Shown: positions 11,121 to 20,245 of the stretch, piece by piece
Position numbering within the stretch: position 1 is the first letter of the stretch
Layout of the letters: each line of letters begins with the position of its first letter
Assembly: GCA_051162045.1 (NCBI GenBank)
Contig: JBISDI010000015.1
Reading direction: 5' to 3' (one strand)
Source: Anaerozeibacter quisquiliarum
Lineage (GTDB): Bacteria; Bacillota; Clostridia; Christensenellales; Aristaeellaceae
Length of the DNA: 64,000 bases
Program-made: the position numbers and the translations under genes
Notes under the pieces: generated by a model
Told to the model about the DNA's origin: nothing
Databases searched by the model: none
The model's input: only the letters and a program-made list of their open reading frames with translations

Positions 11121-11597
11121 ATGGCGGTTCGAAAAATACTGATTGAGGGGGACGAGACCCTGAGAAAGCGCTCGCGCCCGGTTGAGAAGTTCGACCGGCG
11201 GCTGCGCGAGCTGCTCGACGACATGAAGGAGACCATGTACAAAGCCGACGGCGCGGGGCTGGCCGCGCCGCAGGTGGGCATCCTGCGCCGCGCGGTGGTG
11301 ATCGACGTGGGCGAGGGGCTGATCGAGTTGGTCAACCCCGAGATCGTCGAGACCTCGGGCAGCCAGACCTGCGCCGAGGGCTGCCTGAGCATCCCCGGCC
11401 GGCGCGGCATGGTGGAGCGTCCGGCCGTGGTTACAGTTCACGCGTTCGACCGGTACGGCAAGCCGATTGCGCTGACCGGCGAGGACTTTCTGGCCGTCGC
11501 GGTCGCCCACGAGCTCGACCACCTGGACGGCATTTTGTACATCGACAAGATGATCGAGGACGTGACCGATCAAAACCAGGAGGAAACTGAAACCTGA
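11121..11597 (+). CDS. def: Peptide deformylase
   Basis: Removes the formyl group from new polypeptides. All three metal-site motifs are present: GAGLAAPQVG, EGCLSIPG (metal-ligand Cys) and HELDH (two His ligands and the catalytic Glu). At 158 residues it is a standard type 1 enzyme. GAGGTGA lies upstream of ATG 11121. It is coupled to fmt through TGATG, so the formylating and deformylating enzymes are co-expressed. Confidence 0.96.
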   Translation: MAVRKILIEGDETLRKRSRPVEKFDRRLRELLDDMKETMYKADGAGLAAPQVGILRRAVVIDVGEGLIELVNPEIVETSGSQTCAEGCLSIPGRRGMVERPAVVTVHAFDRYGKPIALTGEDFLAVAVAHELDHLDGILYIDKMIEDVTDQNQEETET

Positions 11598-12532
11598 TGC
11601 GTATCGTATTCATGGGCACACCCGAGTTCGCCGTACCCTCGCTCAGGGCGCTGCTCGACGCTGGCTACGAGGTGGTGGGCGCGTTCACCCAGCCTGACCG
11701 ACCGGCCGGACGCGGCAAGAAGGTCATCGCCTGCCCGGTCAAGCGGTTGGCCGAGGCGCGCGGCGTACCCGTATTCCAGCCCGAGCGCATCAAGCGCGCG
11801 GACGGCCTTGAGATGCTGAAGGCGCTCTCGCCCGACCTGTGTGTGACCGCGGCGTTCGGGCAGTTGCTGTCGAAGGAAAACCTGGCGGTGCCCAAGCTCG
11901 GCACGGTCAACGTGCATGCCTCGCTGCTGCCCCGGCACCGGGGCGCTGCCCCGATCAACTGGGCGATCCTACTGGGCGACCGGGTGACCGGCGTGACCAC
12001 GATGTTCACAGACGAGGGGCTCGACACCGGCGACATGATCCTGAAGGCCGAGACCGAGATCGGCGCGCAGGAGAGCGCGGGCGAGCTTACGCAGCGGCTG
12101 TCTGCGCTGGGCGCGCGCGTGCTGATCGACACGCTGCGCGCGATCGAGACCGGCAATTGCCCGCGCGAACGGCAAGACGCGTCGCTCGCCAGCTACGAGC
12201 CGTTGCTGACCAAGGAAATGGGGCGGATGGATTTTCACAAGCCGCCCGAAGAGCTTGCGCTTAAGGCGCGCGCGCTCGACCCCTGGCCGGGCGCGTTCGC
12301 GATGCTGCCCGAGGGGCCGCTCAAGGTGTGGCGCGCGAAAGCGACCGAAGGCGACTGGCGCGGCGTGCCCGGCCAGGTGGTGGCGGCCGACGCCAAGCAC
12401 GGCCTGATCGTGATGTGCGGGCAGGGCGCGCTGGAACTGACCGAGATTCAAGCGCCCAATGCCAAGCGCATGGACGCGCGCGCGTACCTGCGCGGCAAGG
12501 CGATTCAGGAAGGGTTGGTGCTCAATGGATAG
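11597..12532 (+). CDS. fmt: Methionyl-tRNA formyltransferase
   Basis: Formylates initiator Met-tRNA with 10-formyltetrahydrofolate. The 311-residue protein has MRIVFMGTPEFAVPSL at the start, the catalytic loop VNVHASLLPRHRGAAPINWA (Asn, His) and TGVTTMFTDEGLDTGDM, plus the C-terminal OB-like domain that binds tRNA. The start overlaps the def stop by one base, and its own stop overlaps the rsmB start by 8 bp. Confidence 0.96.
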   Translation: MRIVFMGTPEFAVPSLRALLDAGYEVVGAFTQPDRPAGRGKKVIACPVKRLAEARGVPVFQPERIKRADGLEMLKALSPDLCVTAAFGQLLSKENLAVPKLGTVNVHASLLPRHRGAAPINWAILLGDRVTGVTTMFTDEGLDTGDMILKAETEIGAQESAGELTQRLSALGARVLIDTLRAIETGNCPRERQDASLASYEPLLTKEMGRMDFHKPPEELALKARALDPWPGAFAMLPEGPLKVWRAKATEGDWRGVPGQVVAADAKHGLIVMCGQGALELTEIQAPNAKRMDARAYLRGKAIQEGLVLNG

Positions 12533-14108
12533 GCAAGGGCGAGGCGGACCCAGGCGTCCCGGCGGGCCCGGTGGGCCCCGTAGACCTGCGAGCCCAGGCA
12601 AGCCGGGCGCGCCCAACCGGGGCGGCAGGCCGGGTGGCCCGGGAGGATCCGGACCGGCCAAGCCGGGCGAAGCGCGCCGTTCCTTCGACAAGAAGCCCCT
12701 TAAGGAGGGCGACCGTCGCCAGGGGGGCGACCATCGCCCCGAATCGCCCGCGCCGCGCCGCGGCGGCATCGACGCACGGCGGCTGGCCCTGAACGCGCTG
12801 GGCGAGGTGGTGCGCGTCAAGGCCTATTCGACGCTGGCGCTGAGCGAGCATCTGCGCGCAGCTTCGCACCTGACGCCGGAGGACAAGCGGCTCGCGACGG
12901 TAATCTTCTACGCGGCGCTCGAAAATCGGATCCAGATCGCCTGGATCCTCAAGCAATTTGTGCAGTCGATGCCCGAGAAGGTGATCGAGGACATTTTGCA
13001 CATCGCGGCGGCTCAGATTTTGTTCCTCGACCGCGTACCCGACCACGCCGCGGTCAACGAGGCGGTGGGGCAGGTCAAGTCGCTCGGGCGCGAGCGGTTC
13101 GCGCCGCTGGTCAACGGCGCGCTGCGCAGCCTGATCCGCGCGCGCGACGCGGGCGAGCTGCACTACCCCGAGCGCGAGGACGACCCGATCAAGTACCTGA
13201 GCGTCATGAACTCGCTGCCGCTGGTGCTGGCGACGAAGCTGATCGAGGACTACGGGCTCGAGGAGGCCGAGCGCATGGCCGCCTACCGCCCGGGCGAGCG
13301 CACGCAGGTGATCCGCCCCAACCTGCTGCGCTACACCGACAAGGCGTTCGCGTCGTATCTCGACGCGCGCCGGCTGCCCCACGAGCGGGGCACGGTGCCC
13401 CACGCGTTCCACCTCACGGGCGCGGGCGACCTGGGTCACGACCCCGACTACAAGAACGGCGTGTTCTCGATCCAGGGCGAGGGTTCGATGCTGGCGGCGC
13501 TGGCCGTCGCGCCCGAACGCGGCCAGAACATCCTGGACGCCTGCGCCGCGCCGGGCGGCAAGTCGGCGCTGATCTGCGAGCTCATGGGCCTGACCGGCCG
13601 GGTGCAGGCTTGGGAGGTGCACGAGCACCGCGTGGAGCTGCTGCGCGCCACCAAGGATCGGCTGCGGTTGGACAACCTGCGAGCAATGGCGCGCGATTCG
13701 TCGATCCACCGGCCCGACTGCGACACGGCGTTTGACAGTGTGCTGATCGACGCGCCCTGCTCGGGGCTGGGCGTCATGATCAACAAGCCCGACATCAAGT
13801 ACCGCGTGACCGAAGACGACATCCAAAGCCTGACCGCGCTGCAGGCGAGAATCCTCGAGGCCTGCGCCGGCTATCCGCGCGTGGGCGGGCGGCTGGTGTA
13901 CGCCACCTGCACCGTGCTCAAGGACGAGAACGAACGGCAGGTGCGCGCCTTTCTGGATCGCCACGGCGAATACGCGCTCGACCCGTCGGACGACTGGCTG
14001 CCGGAGGCGCTGCGGCCGCGCCTTGAGGGCGGCATGCTGCAACTGCAAGCGCACATCGACGGCATGGAAGGATTCTTCATCGCGCGCATGACGAGGAAGC
14101 GGCTATGA
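12525..14108 (+). CDS. rsmB: 16S rRNA (cytosine-967-C5)-methyltransferase RsmB
   Basis: SAM-dependent rRNA m5C methyltransferase. After a NusB-like RNA-binding domain (about 85-230) come the SAM site LDACAAPGGKSALI, the motif IV cysteine in DAPCSGLGVM and the motif VI cysteine (catalytic nucleophile) in ATCTV. The unusual part is an extra N-terminus of about 80 residues made almost entirely of Gly, Pro and Arg (RQGRGGPRRPGGPGGPRR and similar), likely disordered and RNA-binding. ATG 12525 is inside the fmt end; a later start cannot be excluded, but none has a clearly better site. It is coupled to rlmN (ATGA). Confidence 0.93.
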   Translation: MDRQGRGGPRRPGGPGGPRRPASPGKPGAPNRGGRPGGPGGSGPAKPGEARRSFDKKPLKEGDRRQGGDHRPESPAPRRGGIDARRLALNALGEVVRVKAYSTLALSEHLRAASHLTPEDKRLATVIFYAALENRIQIAWILKQFVQSMPEKVIEDILHIAAAQILFLDRVPDHAAVNEAVGQVKSLGRERFAPLVNGALRSLIRARDAGELHYPEREDDPIKYLSVMNSLPLVLATKLIEDYGLEEAERMAAYRPGERTQVIRPNLLRYTDKAFASYLDARRLPHERGTVPHAFHLTGAGDLGHDPDYKNGVFSIQGEGSMLAALAVAPERGQNILDACAAPGGKSALICELMGLTGRVQAWEVHEHRVELLRATKDRLRLDNLRAMARDSSIHRPDCDTAFDSVLIDAPCSGLGVMINKPDIKYRVTEDDIQSLTALQARILEACAGYPRVGGRLVYATCTVLKDENERQVRAFLDRHGEYALDPSDDWLPEALRPRLEGGMLQLQAHIDGMEGFFIARMTRKRL

Positions 14109-15157
14109 TTGAGCTTGGCGGCATGCTGCCCGAGGAACTCGAGGCCTACGCGCTGTCGCTTGGCGAAAAGCCATTCCGCGCGCGGCAGTTGGCTCCCTGG
14201 GTGGGCCGGGGCGCACCGATCGACAAGATGAGCAACCTGCCCGCCGCGCTGCGCGAGCGCATGGCGCGCGAGGCGGTGACCAATCCGGTGTCGATCCGCG
14301 AAGTGCGCATCTCAAAGCTCGACGGCACCGAGAAGTACCTGTATTTGCTGGAAGACGGCAACCTGATCGAGGGTGTGCTGATGCGCTACAAGCACGGCGC
14401 GACGCTCTGTCTGTCCACCCAGGTGGGCTGCAAGATGGGCTGCGCGTTCTGCGCCTCGACGCTCGGCGGCTGCGTGCGCAACCTGACGGCGGGCGAGATG
14501 GCCGGCCAGGTGATCTGCGCGAACGAACGCCTCGCGGCCGAGGGCGCGCGGGTGCACAACCTCGTGCTGATGGGCAGCGGCGAGCCGCTCGACAACTACG
14601 ACAATGTGGTGAAGTTCCTGCGCGTAATCACCCACGAGAAACTTTCCAACCTGTCCGCGCGCGGCATATCGCTATCGACCTGCGGGCTGGTCAAACAGAT
14701 GCGCAGGTTCGCCGAAGAGGGGCTGCCGGTCACGCTGTCGCTGTCGCTGCACGCGCCGAACGACGCGATCCGAGCAAAGCTGATGCCGATCGCGCGCGTC
14801 CACACGGTCGAGGAGACGCTCGCGGCTTTAAGGTATTACATCGAAAAGACCGGCCGGCGCGTTATCATCGAATACACGCTGGTTCAGGGCGTCAACGACG
14901 ATCTGAGCTGCGCGGACGAGCTGGCGAGGCGCCTTCGCGGCATGCAGTGCCATGTGAACCTGATCGCGCTCAATGCGGTCAAAGAGACAGCGCTTGGCGC
15001 GCCGACCGAGGCCGGGGTCAAGCGGTTTTTGGACCGCCTGATCGAGCGGAACATCTCGGCCACCCGCCGGCGCGAGATGGGCGACGACATCGAGGGCGCG
15101 TGTGGCCAACTCAGGCGCGCCGCCTTGATCGATGAACAACAGGAGAAACAGCCATGA
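14105..15157 (+). CDS. rlmN: 23S rRNA A2503 / tRNA A37 C2-methyltransferase RlmN
   Basis: Radical-SAM methyltransferase that modifies 23S rRNA A2503 and some tRNAs. The iron-sulfur motif is CKMGCAFCAST (CxxxCxxC), the SAM motif is LVLMGSGEPLDNYDNV, and SLSLHAPNDAIRAKLMPI is the family signature. At 350 residues it is standard. Start overlaps the rsmB stop, and its stop overlaps stp, both as ATGA. Confidence 0.96.
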   Translation: MIELGGMLPEELEAYALSLGEKPFRARQLAPWVGRGAPIDKMSNLPAALRERMAREAVTNPVSIREVRISKLDGTEKYLYLLEDGNLIEGVLMRYKHGATLCLSTQVGCKMGCAFCASTLGGCVRNLTAGEMAGQVICANERLAAEGARVHNLVLMGSGEPLDNYDNVVKFLRVITHEKLSNLSARGISLSTCGLVKQMRRFAEEGLPVTLSLSLHAPNDAIRAKLMPIARVHTVEETLAALRYYIEKTGRRVIIEYTLVQGVNDDLSCADELARRLRGMQCHVNLIALNAVKETALGAPTEAGVKRFLDRLIERNISATRRREMGDDIEGACGQLRRAALIDEQQEKQP

Positions 15158-15885
15158 AAGCCTACGCATTGACGCACGTTGGCAAGGTGCGCACCGGTAA
15201 TGAGGACGCCTACTATCTGCCGAAGGGCGGCGAGCGCTTTTGCGCGGTCGCCGACGGCATGGGCGGCCACCGCGCGGGCGAGGTCGCAAGCGCGCTGGCG
15301 ATCGAGATCCTGTCGAGGTGCCTGCGCGAGGCCGCGCAGCCCGGCGAAGACGCGCTGCGCGCGGCGGTCGAGCGCGCCAACCGCGCCATCTACGAGGCGG
15401 CGGCGGCCGATGCCGACAAGCGCGGCATGGGCACCACGCTGACCGCGCTGTGGTTTGACGCAAGCTGCGCGCACCTGTCGCATGTGGGCGACAGCCGCGC
15501 CTACCTGCTGCGCAACCGGGCGCTGATGCAGCTGACCAACGACCACTCGCTGGTGGGCCAGCTGGTCGCGCAGGGCGAGCTGACCCCGAGCCAGGCGCGA
15601 AGCCACCCCAGGCGCAACGTCATCACCAAGGCGCTGGGTACCGACCGCCACGTAATGCCCGACTTCACGACGGTCGACCGCCTGCCGGGCGACGTGTGGC
15701 TGTTGTGCACCGACGGGCTCAGCAACCTGGTGCGGGATTCAGAGCTTACAAAGCTCATGCAGGGCGGGGGCACCTGGCCCGAGAAGCTTCAAAAAATCGT
15801 CGATCTGGCGCTGACGCGCGGGGCCCCCGACAACGTCACGGCGCTGGTCGCCCTCGGGCCGGAGGAGGGGCGGTCAGATGGATAG
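15154..15885 (+). CDS. stp: PP2C-family Ser/Thr protein phosphatase (Stp/PrpC)
   Basis: Dephosphorylates targets of the partner kinase encoded next. It has the metal-binding PP2C motifs: TGNEDAYYL, DGMGGHRAGEVAS, LSHVGDSRAYLLR, LCTDGLSNLV and the closing DNVTALV. The 243-residue length is usual for PrpC. Coupled to rlmN upstream and overlapping prkC by 8 bp, the standard phosphatase-kinase pairing that balances phosphorylation of cell-wall and translation factors. Confidence 0.96.
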   Translation: MKAYALTHVGKVRTGNEDAYYLPKGGERFCAVADGMGGHRAGEVASALAIEILSRCLREAAQPGEDALRAAVERANRAIYEAAAADADKRGMGTTLTALWFDASCAHLSHVGDSRAYLLRNRALMQLTNDHSLVGQLVAQGELTPSQARSHPRRNVITKALGTDRHVMPDFTTVDRLPGDVWLLCTDGLSNLVRDSELTKLMQGGGTWPEKLQKIVDLALTRGAPDNVTALVALGPEEGRSDG

Positions 15886-17719
15886 GGTACTGTCGGACCG
15901 CTACGAGCTGGGCGAACAGATCGGCACAGGCGGCATGGCCGTGGTGTTCGAGGCTTATGACCGCGTAAAGGACCGTGTGGTGGCGATCAAGGCGCTGCGC
16001 AGCGAGTTCAACGAGGACGCCGAGTTTGTGCGCCGGTTCGACATGGAGGCGCAGGCGGCCTCCAAGATGAGCCATCCGAACATCGTGGCCATCTACGGCG
16101 TGGGACAGGACGGCGACGTGCGCTACATCGTGATGGAGTACGTGCGCGGCAAGACGCTCAAGGAGGTCATCCGCCAGAGCGGGCGCATCAAGCCCGAGCG
16201 CGCGGTGCAAATCGCGCTCAAGATCCTGGCCGCGGTCGATTGCGCGCACCGCAGCCATGTGGTGCACCGCGATATCAAGCCGCAAAACATTTTGGTGGAC
16301 GTCGAGGGCAACGTCAAGGTGGCCGATTTTGGCATCGCGCGCGCCACCAACGCGGCCACCCAGACCTACGCCGACGGCAATGTGCTGGGCTCGGTGCACT
16401 ACTTCTCGCCCGAGCAGGCGTCCGGACAGGTGGCCGACGAGAAGAGCGACCTGTACTCGGTGGGCGTGGTGCTCTACGAGATGGTGACGGGCGAAGTGCC
16501 CTTCGACGGCGAGACGCCGATTTCGATCGCGCTCAAGCATGTGCAGGAGGCCCCGCGCAGCGCCCGCTCGATCGAGCCGTCGGTTTCGAAGGGCCTGGAC
16601 GAGGTGATCCTCAAGTCGCTCGACAAGGAAGCCAGCTGCCGTTACCAAGGCGCGGCCGAGATGGCCGCCGACCTCAAGCGCGCAATCCGCACGCCGCGCG
16701 GCGGCTTTGTCGATAAGCCCAACATCTACGGGCGCGAGCGGCTGATCCGCCAGCAGATGGCAAGCCTCGGCAAGCCGGGGTTCTGGGCCAAGGCGCGGGT
16801 TTGGGTGATCGCGGTCGCCAGCGGGGCGCTGCTGTTTTTGCTGGTTTACTACGGCTCGCAGCTGTACAGGCAGCTGTTTTTGCGCATCGAAATGCCCAAC
16901 CTGAAGATGTACGACATCGAACACGCGGTGGCCAATGTCGAGGCGCTGGGACTTGAGCACGTCATACAGGAGCGCCACAACGACGACGTGCGCCTGGGCT
17001 ACGTGATCGATCAGTATCCGGCGGCGGGGGAGAGCGTCTGGCCGGGCGACCGGGTGCAGCTGACCATGTCCAAGGGCAAGGAAAAGCTGATGATGCCCAA
17101 GCTCCTCTACATGACCCGCTCGAAGGCGGTTAAGCTGATCGAGGAGCACGACCTGATACTCAAGGACGTGATCCTTGACATCAGCAAGCAGCCGCCGGGC
17201 CAAGTGGTGTCCCAAATTCCCGCGCCCAACGAATGGGTGAAGCCGGGCGACGAGGTCACGCTGCACATCAGCGGCGAATACGCCGTGGTGCCCAGCCTGA
17301 TCGGCTACACGGTGGACGAAGCCCGGACCTTGCTGATCGCCAGCGGGTTCCCGCTGGGCGACATCACCGAGCAGATCAGCACACAGAAGCCCGGCCTCGT
17401 GATTGCTCAGACGATCGCCGAGGGCGATCTGGCGTTGCTCGACACGAAGATCGGCATCACCATCAGCCAGCAGCAGCCGACGACCTACCGCGCGCAGACC
17501 GCGGTGGTGGTCGAGGCGACCCAGGCCGGGGTGATGCTGTCCTGCCGGATTGAGGAGGCCGCGGGCGAGCGCGAGGTGTTGAGCCGCGAGCTCGAGGCCG
17601 GGCGGCAGGAGATCCTGCTCAATCTGGACACGCTCGAGCCGGGTACGCATACGGTGCGGGTGTATCTGGACGGCGCGCTGTCGATCGAAAAGCAAATTGA
17701 GTTTGTTGAGGAGGAGTAG
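15878..17719 (+). CDS. prkC: Ser/Thr protein kinase with PASTA domains (PrkC/Stk)
   Basis: Membrane Hanks-type kinase sensing peptidoglycan fragments or lipid II. The kinase domain (1-270) has the glycine loop IGTGGMAVVFEA, Lys38 in VAIKAL, the catalytic HRDIKPQN (Asp132) and DFG (150-152). A single membrane segment lies at 306-330. Three PASTA repeats follow outside the cell (about 337-399, 404-466, 468-533), then an 80-residue C-terminal domain without PASTA character. Length 613, normal for Firmicutes. It overlaps stp and is followed by rsgA, itself a known PrkC substrate in Firmicutes. Confidence 0.96.
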   Translation: MDRVLSDRYELGEQIGTGGMAVVFEAYDRVKDRVVAIKALRSEFNEDAEFVRRFDMEAQAASKMSHPNIVAIYGVGQDGDVRYIVMEYVRGKTLKEVIRQSGRIKPERAVQIALKILAAVDCAHRSHVVHRDIKPQNILVDVEGNVKVADFGIARATNAATQTYADGNVLGSVHYFSPEQASGQVADEKSDLYSVGVVLYEMVTGEVPFDGETPISIALKHVQEAPRSARSIEPSVSKGLDEVILKSLDKEASCRYQGAAEMAADLKRAIRTPRGGFVDKPNIYGRERLIRQQMASLGKPGFWAKARVWVIAVASGALLFLLVYYGSQLYRQLFLRIEMPNLKMYDIEHAVANVEALGLEHVIQERHNDDVRLGYVIDQYPAAGESVWPGDRVQLTMSKGKEKLMMPKLLYMTRSKAVKLIEEHDLILKDVILDISKQPPGQVVSQIPAPNEWVKPGDEVTLHISGEYAVVPSLIGYTVDEARTLLIASGFPLGDITEQISTQKPGLVIAQTIAEGDLALLDTKIGITISQQQPTTYRAQTAVVVEATQAGVMLSCRIEEAAGEREVLSRELEAGRQEILLNLDTLEPGTHTVRVYLDGALSIEKQIEFVEEE

Positions 17720-17728
17720 CTCTCTGGC

Positions 17729-18607
17729 ATGGATGGTCTGATTGTTAAAGGCGTGGGCGGGTTCTACTATGTGATCGATGAAGGCGGGCGCACGCACACG
17801 CTGCGCGCGCAGGGCAAGCTTCGCCGCCAGAGGATCACGCCGCTGGTGGGCGACCGGGTGTCGTTTGAAGCGGGCGAGGGCGAGGCGCACGGCTGGCTGA
17901 ACGCGGTGCGCGAGCGCAAGAACAGCCTGATTCGACCGCCGGTCGCCAACATCGACCGGTTGGTCATCACGCTGGCGGCGGTTAAGCCCAGCCCCGACCT
18001 CTTGCTGGCCGACCGACTGCTGATGCTGTGCCGTCTCTCCGGCATCGAGCCGGTGCTGGCGATCAACAAGCGCGATCAGGACGGGCGAGCCGCCGAGGAA
18101 CTGGCCGCCGAGTACGCGGGTGCGGGCGCGCATATCGCGATGGTGTCGGCCGAGGACGGCGGCGGCGTGGACGAGCTGCGCGCGCTGCTCCGCGGCACGG
18201 TGCACGCATTCGGCGGGCAGTCGGGCGTGGGCAAGTCCACGCTCATCAACGCGCTCTACGGCCTGACGCTGTCGACCGGCGACCTGTCCGATAAAACGGA
18301 GCGCGGCAAGCACACCACCCGCCACACCGAGCTGATCGCGGTTGAGGGCGGCGGCATGGTGCTGGACACGCCCGGCTTCAGCCTGCTGGAGCTGGATCTC
18401 GCCCCGCCGCTCACGCTCAAGGATCTGTATCCGGAGTTCGCGCCCTATGAGGGCCTGTGCCGGTTCAGCCCTTGCGCGCATGTCGAAGAGCCCGACTGCG
18501 CGGTGTGCCGGGCGGCCCGCGAGGGCCTGATCGCGCGCGCGCGCTACGAGCGCTACGCGGAACTGTACGAGACGATGAACGAAAGGTGGAGGGAACGCTA
18601 TGATTAA
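17729..18607 (+). CDS. rsgA: Ribosome small-subunit-dependent GTPase RsgA
   Basis: Circularly permuted GTPase that checks 30S maturation. It has an OB fold first, then G4 NKRD, G1 GQSGVGKSTLINAL, G3 DTPGF, and the zinc-binding C-terminus with CRFSPCAHVEEPDCAVC. At 292 residues it is normal. GAGGAG at the end of prkC serves as its ribosome-binding site. It overlaps rpe by 8 bp. Confidence 0.95.
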   Translation: MDGLIVKGVGGFYYVIDEGGRTHTLRAQGKLRRQRITPLVGDRVSFEAGEGEAHGWLNAVRERKNSLIRPPVANIDRLVITLAAVKPSPDLLLADRLLMLCRLSGIEPVLAINKRDQDGRAAEELAAEYAGAGAHIAMVSAEDGGGVDELRALLRGTVHAFGGQSGVGKSTLINALYGLTLSTGDLSDKTERGKHTTRHTELIAVEGGGMVLDTPGFSLLELDLAPPLTLKDLYPEFAPYEGLCRFSPCAHVEEPDCAVCRAAREGLIARARYERYAELYETMNERWRERYD

Positions 18608-19247
18608 ATTCGCGCCGTCGATTCTGTCGGCCAACTTTTTGAAGCTAAACGAGGGGATCGCTCTGGCCGAGCGCGCCGGAGCCGACTACCTGCACTTCGA
18701 TGTGATGGACGGCGCCTTTGTGCCAAACATCTCGTTCGGGTTTCCGGTCTTGCAGGCGGTGTCGTCGGGTACACAGTTGCCCTGCGACGTGCACCTGATG
18801 ATCGAGCGCCCGGAGCGCTACATCGAGCGCTTCGCCAAAGCGGGCGCGCGCATAATCACCGTGCACCAAGAGTCCACCATGCATCTGCAGCGGGTACTCC
18901 AGCAGATTCGCGGCTGCGGCTGCCTGGCCGGCGTGGCGCTCAACCCGGCCACGCCGCCCGAGGCGCTCAAATACGTGCTGCATGATTTCGATCTGGCGCT
19001 GGTCATGACGGTCAACCCCGGCTTCGGCGGGCAGAGCCTGATCCCGGCCGCGGTCAAGAAGATCGGCGATTTGAAGCGGATGCTCGATGAAGCGGGCGCT
19101 CGGGCCGAAATCGAGGTAGACGGCAACGTGACGCTCGACACCGCCCCCAAGATGATCCGCCAAGGCGCGACCGTGCTGGTCGCGGGCAGCGCGTTCTACG
19201 GCAGTTCCGATCCGGTGGGTTTTGTGAACAGGTTGAAAGCGCTTTAA
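18600..19247 (+). CDS. rpe: Ribulose-phosphate 3-epimerase
   Basis: Interconverts ribulose 5-phosphate and xylulose 5-phosphate in the pentose phosphate pathway. Family motifs: APSILSANF, HFDVMDGAFVPNISFG (metal His and catalytic Asp), VHLMIERP, MTVNPGFGGQ and EVDGNV (second catalytic Asp). 215 residues. It closes the long operon; in B. subtilis rpe also follows prkC-rsgA. Its stop overlaps the convergent ansA stop by 3 bp, leaving no room for a separate terminator between them. Confidence 0.96.
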   Translation: MIKFAPSILSANFLKLNEGIALAERAGADYLHFDVMDGAFVPNISFGFPVLQAVSSGTQLPCDVHLMIERPERYIERFAKAGARIITVHQESTMHLQRVLQQIRGCGCLAGVALNPATPPEALKYVLHDFDLALVMTVNPGFGGQSLIPAAVKKIGDLKRMLDEAGARAEIEVDGNVTLDTAPKMIRQGATVLVAGSAFYGSSDPVGFVNRLKAL

Positions 19248-20245
19248 TCAAAGGTCAACAAATCATGCGCCACCGGCGCGTAGAACAGCGCGCGCACCTG
19301 CGCGGCATCCCGCGTTTGAGGGAGAATCCACATCAGTTTCGTGACTACGGCCTCGAGCGTCATGTTGTAGGCCTCGAGCACGCCGCCCTGTCCGAGCACG
19401 CGGCCGCCCACCTGATACTTGGGCAGGTCGCTGCCCTCATGGGGCACCTGCGTGGTCATGACCACCGGCTTACCGTCAGAAAGCCAGCGCCCGCAGGCCG
19501 ACAGGAAGGCCTCGTCGCCGTAAGCGGGCAGTCCGCCCACGCCGAAGCTCTCGATTACCAGCGCGCGCCCGCGCTCGCGCAGGTAGTCGAGCAGCCCTGC
19601 GTCCATACCGGGGATCAGCTTGACCACCGACACGCGCTCGTCGAGCGAGTCAAAGAAAGCGACCCCCTCACGCGGCTTCGGCTCGTTGATATAGCGCAGG
19701 ATACGCCCGTCCTGAATCACGGCCAGCTCCGGGTAGTCGATGCTGCGGAAAGCGTCGAAGCTCTTGGTGCGCATCTTGCGCGCGCGCGGCCCCGCGATCA
19801 CGCGCCCATCGAACACCAGCACAACCCCATGCGAGCGGTCGTCCGCCGCGTAGCGGAAGGCGCTGATAAGGTTGATGCGCGCGTCGGTGTTGAGCGTGGA
19901 GATCGACTGCTGCGAGCCGGTCAGCACCACGGGCACGCCGGTGCGCTGGATCAGGTAAGTCAGGGCGGCGGCGGTGTAGGCCATGGTATCGGTGCCGTGG
20001 GTAATCACGAACCCGTCGTAATCGCCATAGTGCGCCTGAACGCAGCCGGCCATCGCGAGCCAGTCGGCCGGGCGGATGTTGGTGGAGTCGATGTTCATCA
20101 GAGCGACCGCGCGCACCTCGCACAGCTCGGCGATTTCGGGCACGTGGGCGAGCAGCTGTTCGGGCGCGAGGGCAGGGAAGAGCCCCTGGCTCGAGGGGAC
20201 CGAAGCGATGGTGCCGCCGGTGGCGATCAGGAGAATTCTCTTCAT
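19244..20245 (-). CDS. ansA: Type I L-asparaginase
   Basis: Cytoplasmic asparaginase hydrolysing Asn to Asp and ammonia. Both catalytic threonine motifs are clear: ATGGTIAS at the N-terminus and ITHGTDTMAYTA near residue 85; the absence of a signal peptide and the 333-residue length fit the type I (AnsA) group. Its start overlaps the stop of the Xer-like recombinase upstream (ATGA), so a metabolic gene is oddly coupled to a recombinase. Confidence 0.93.
   Translation of the reverse strand: MKRILLIATGGTIASVPSSQGLFPALAPEQLLAHVPEIAELCEVRAVALMNIDSTNIRPADWLAMAGCVQAHYGDYDGFVITHGTDTMAYTAAALTYLIQRTGVPVVLTGSQQSISTLNTDARINLISAFRYAADDRSHGVVLVFDGRVIAGPRARKMRTKSFDAFRSIDYPELAVIQDGRILRYINEPKPREGVAFFDSLDERVSVVKLIPGMDAGLLDYLRERGRALVIESFGVGGLPAYGDEAFLSACGRWLSDGKPVVMTTQVPHEGSDLPKYQVGGRVLGQGGVLEAYNMTLEAVVTKLMWILPQTRDAAQVRALFYAPVAHDLLTFD

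Noticed and set aside
15836..18634. 932-codon open frame antisense to prkC-rsgA
   Set aside because: High GC leaves long open antisense frames; composition is His/Arg/Leu-rich shadow sequence and the plus-strand genes are unmistakable.
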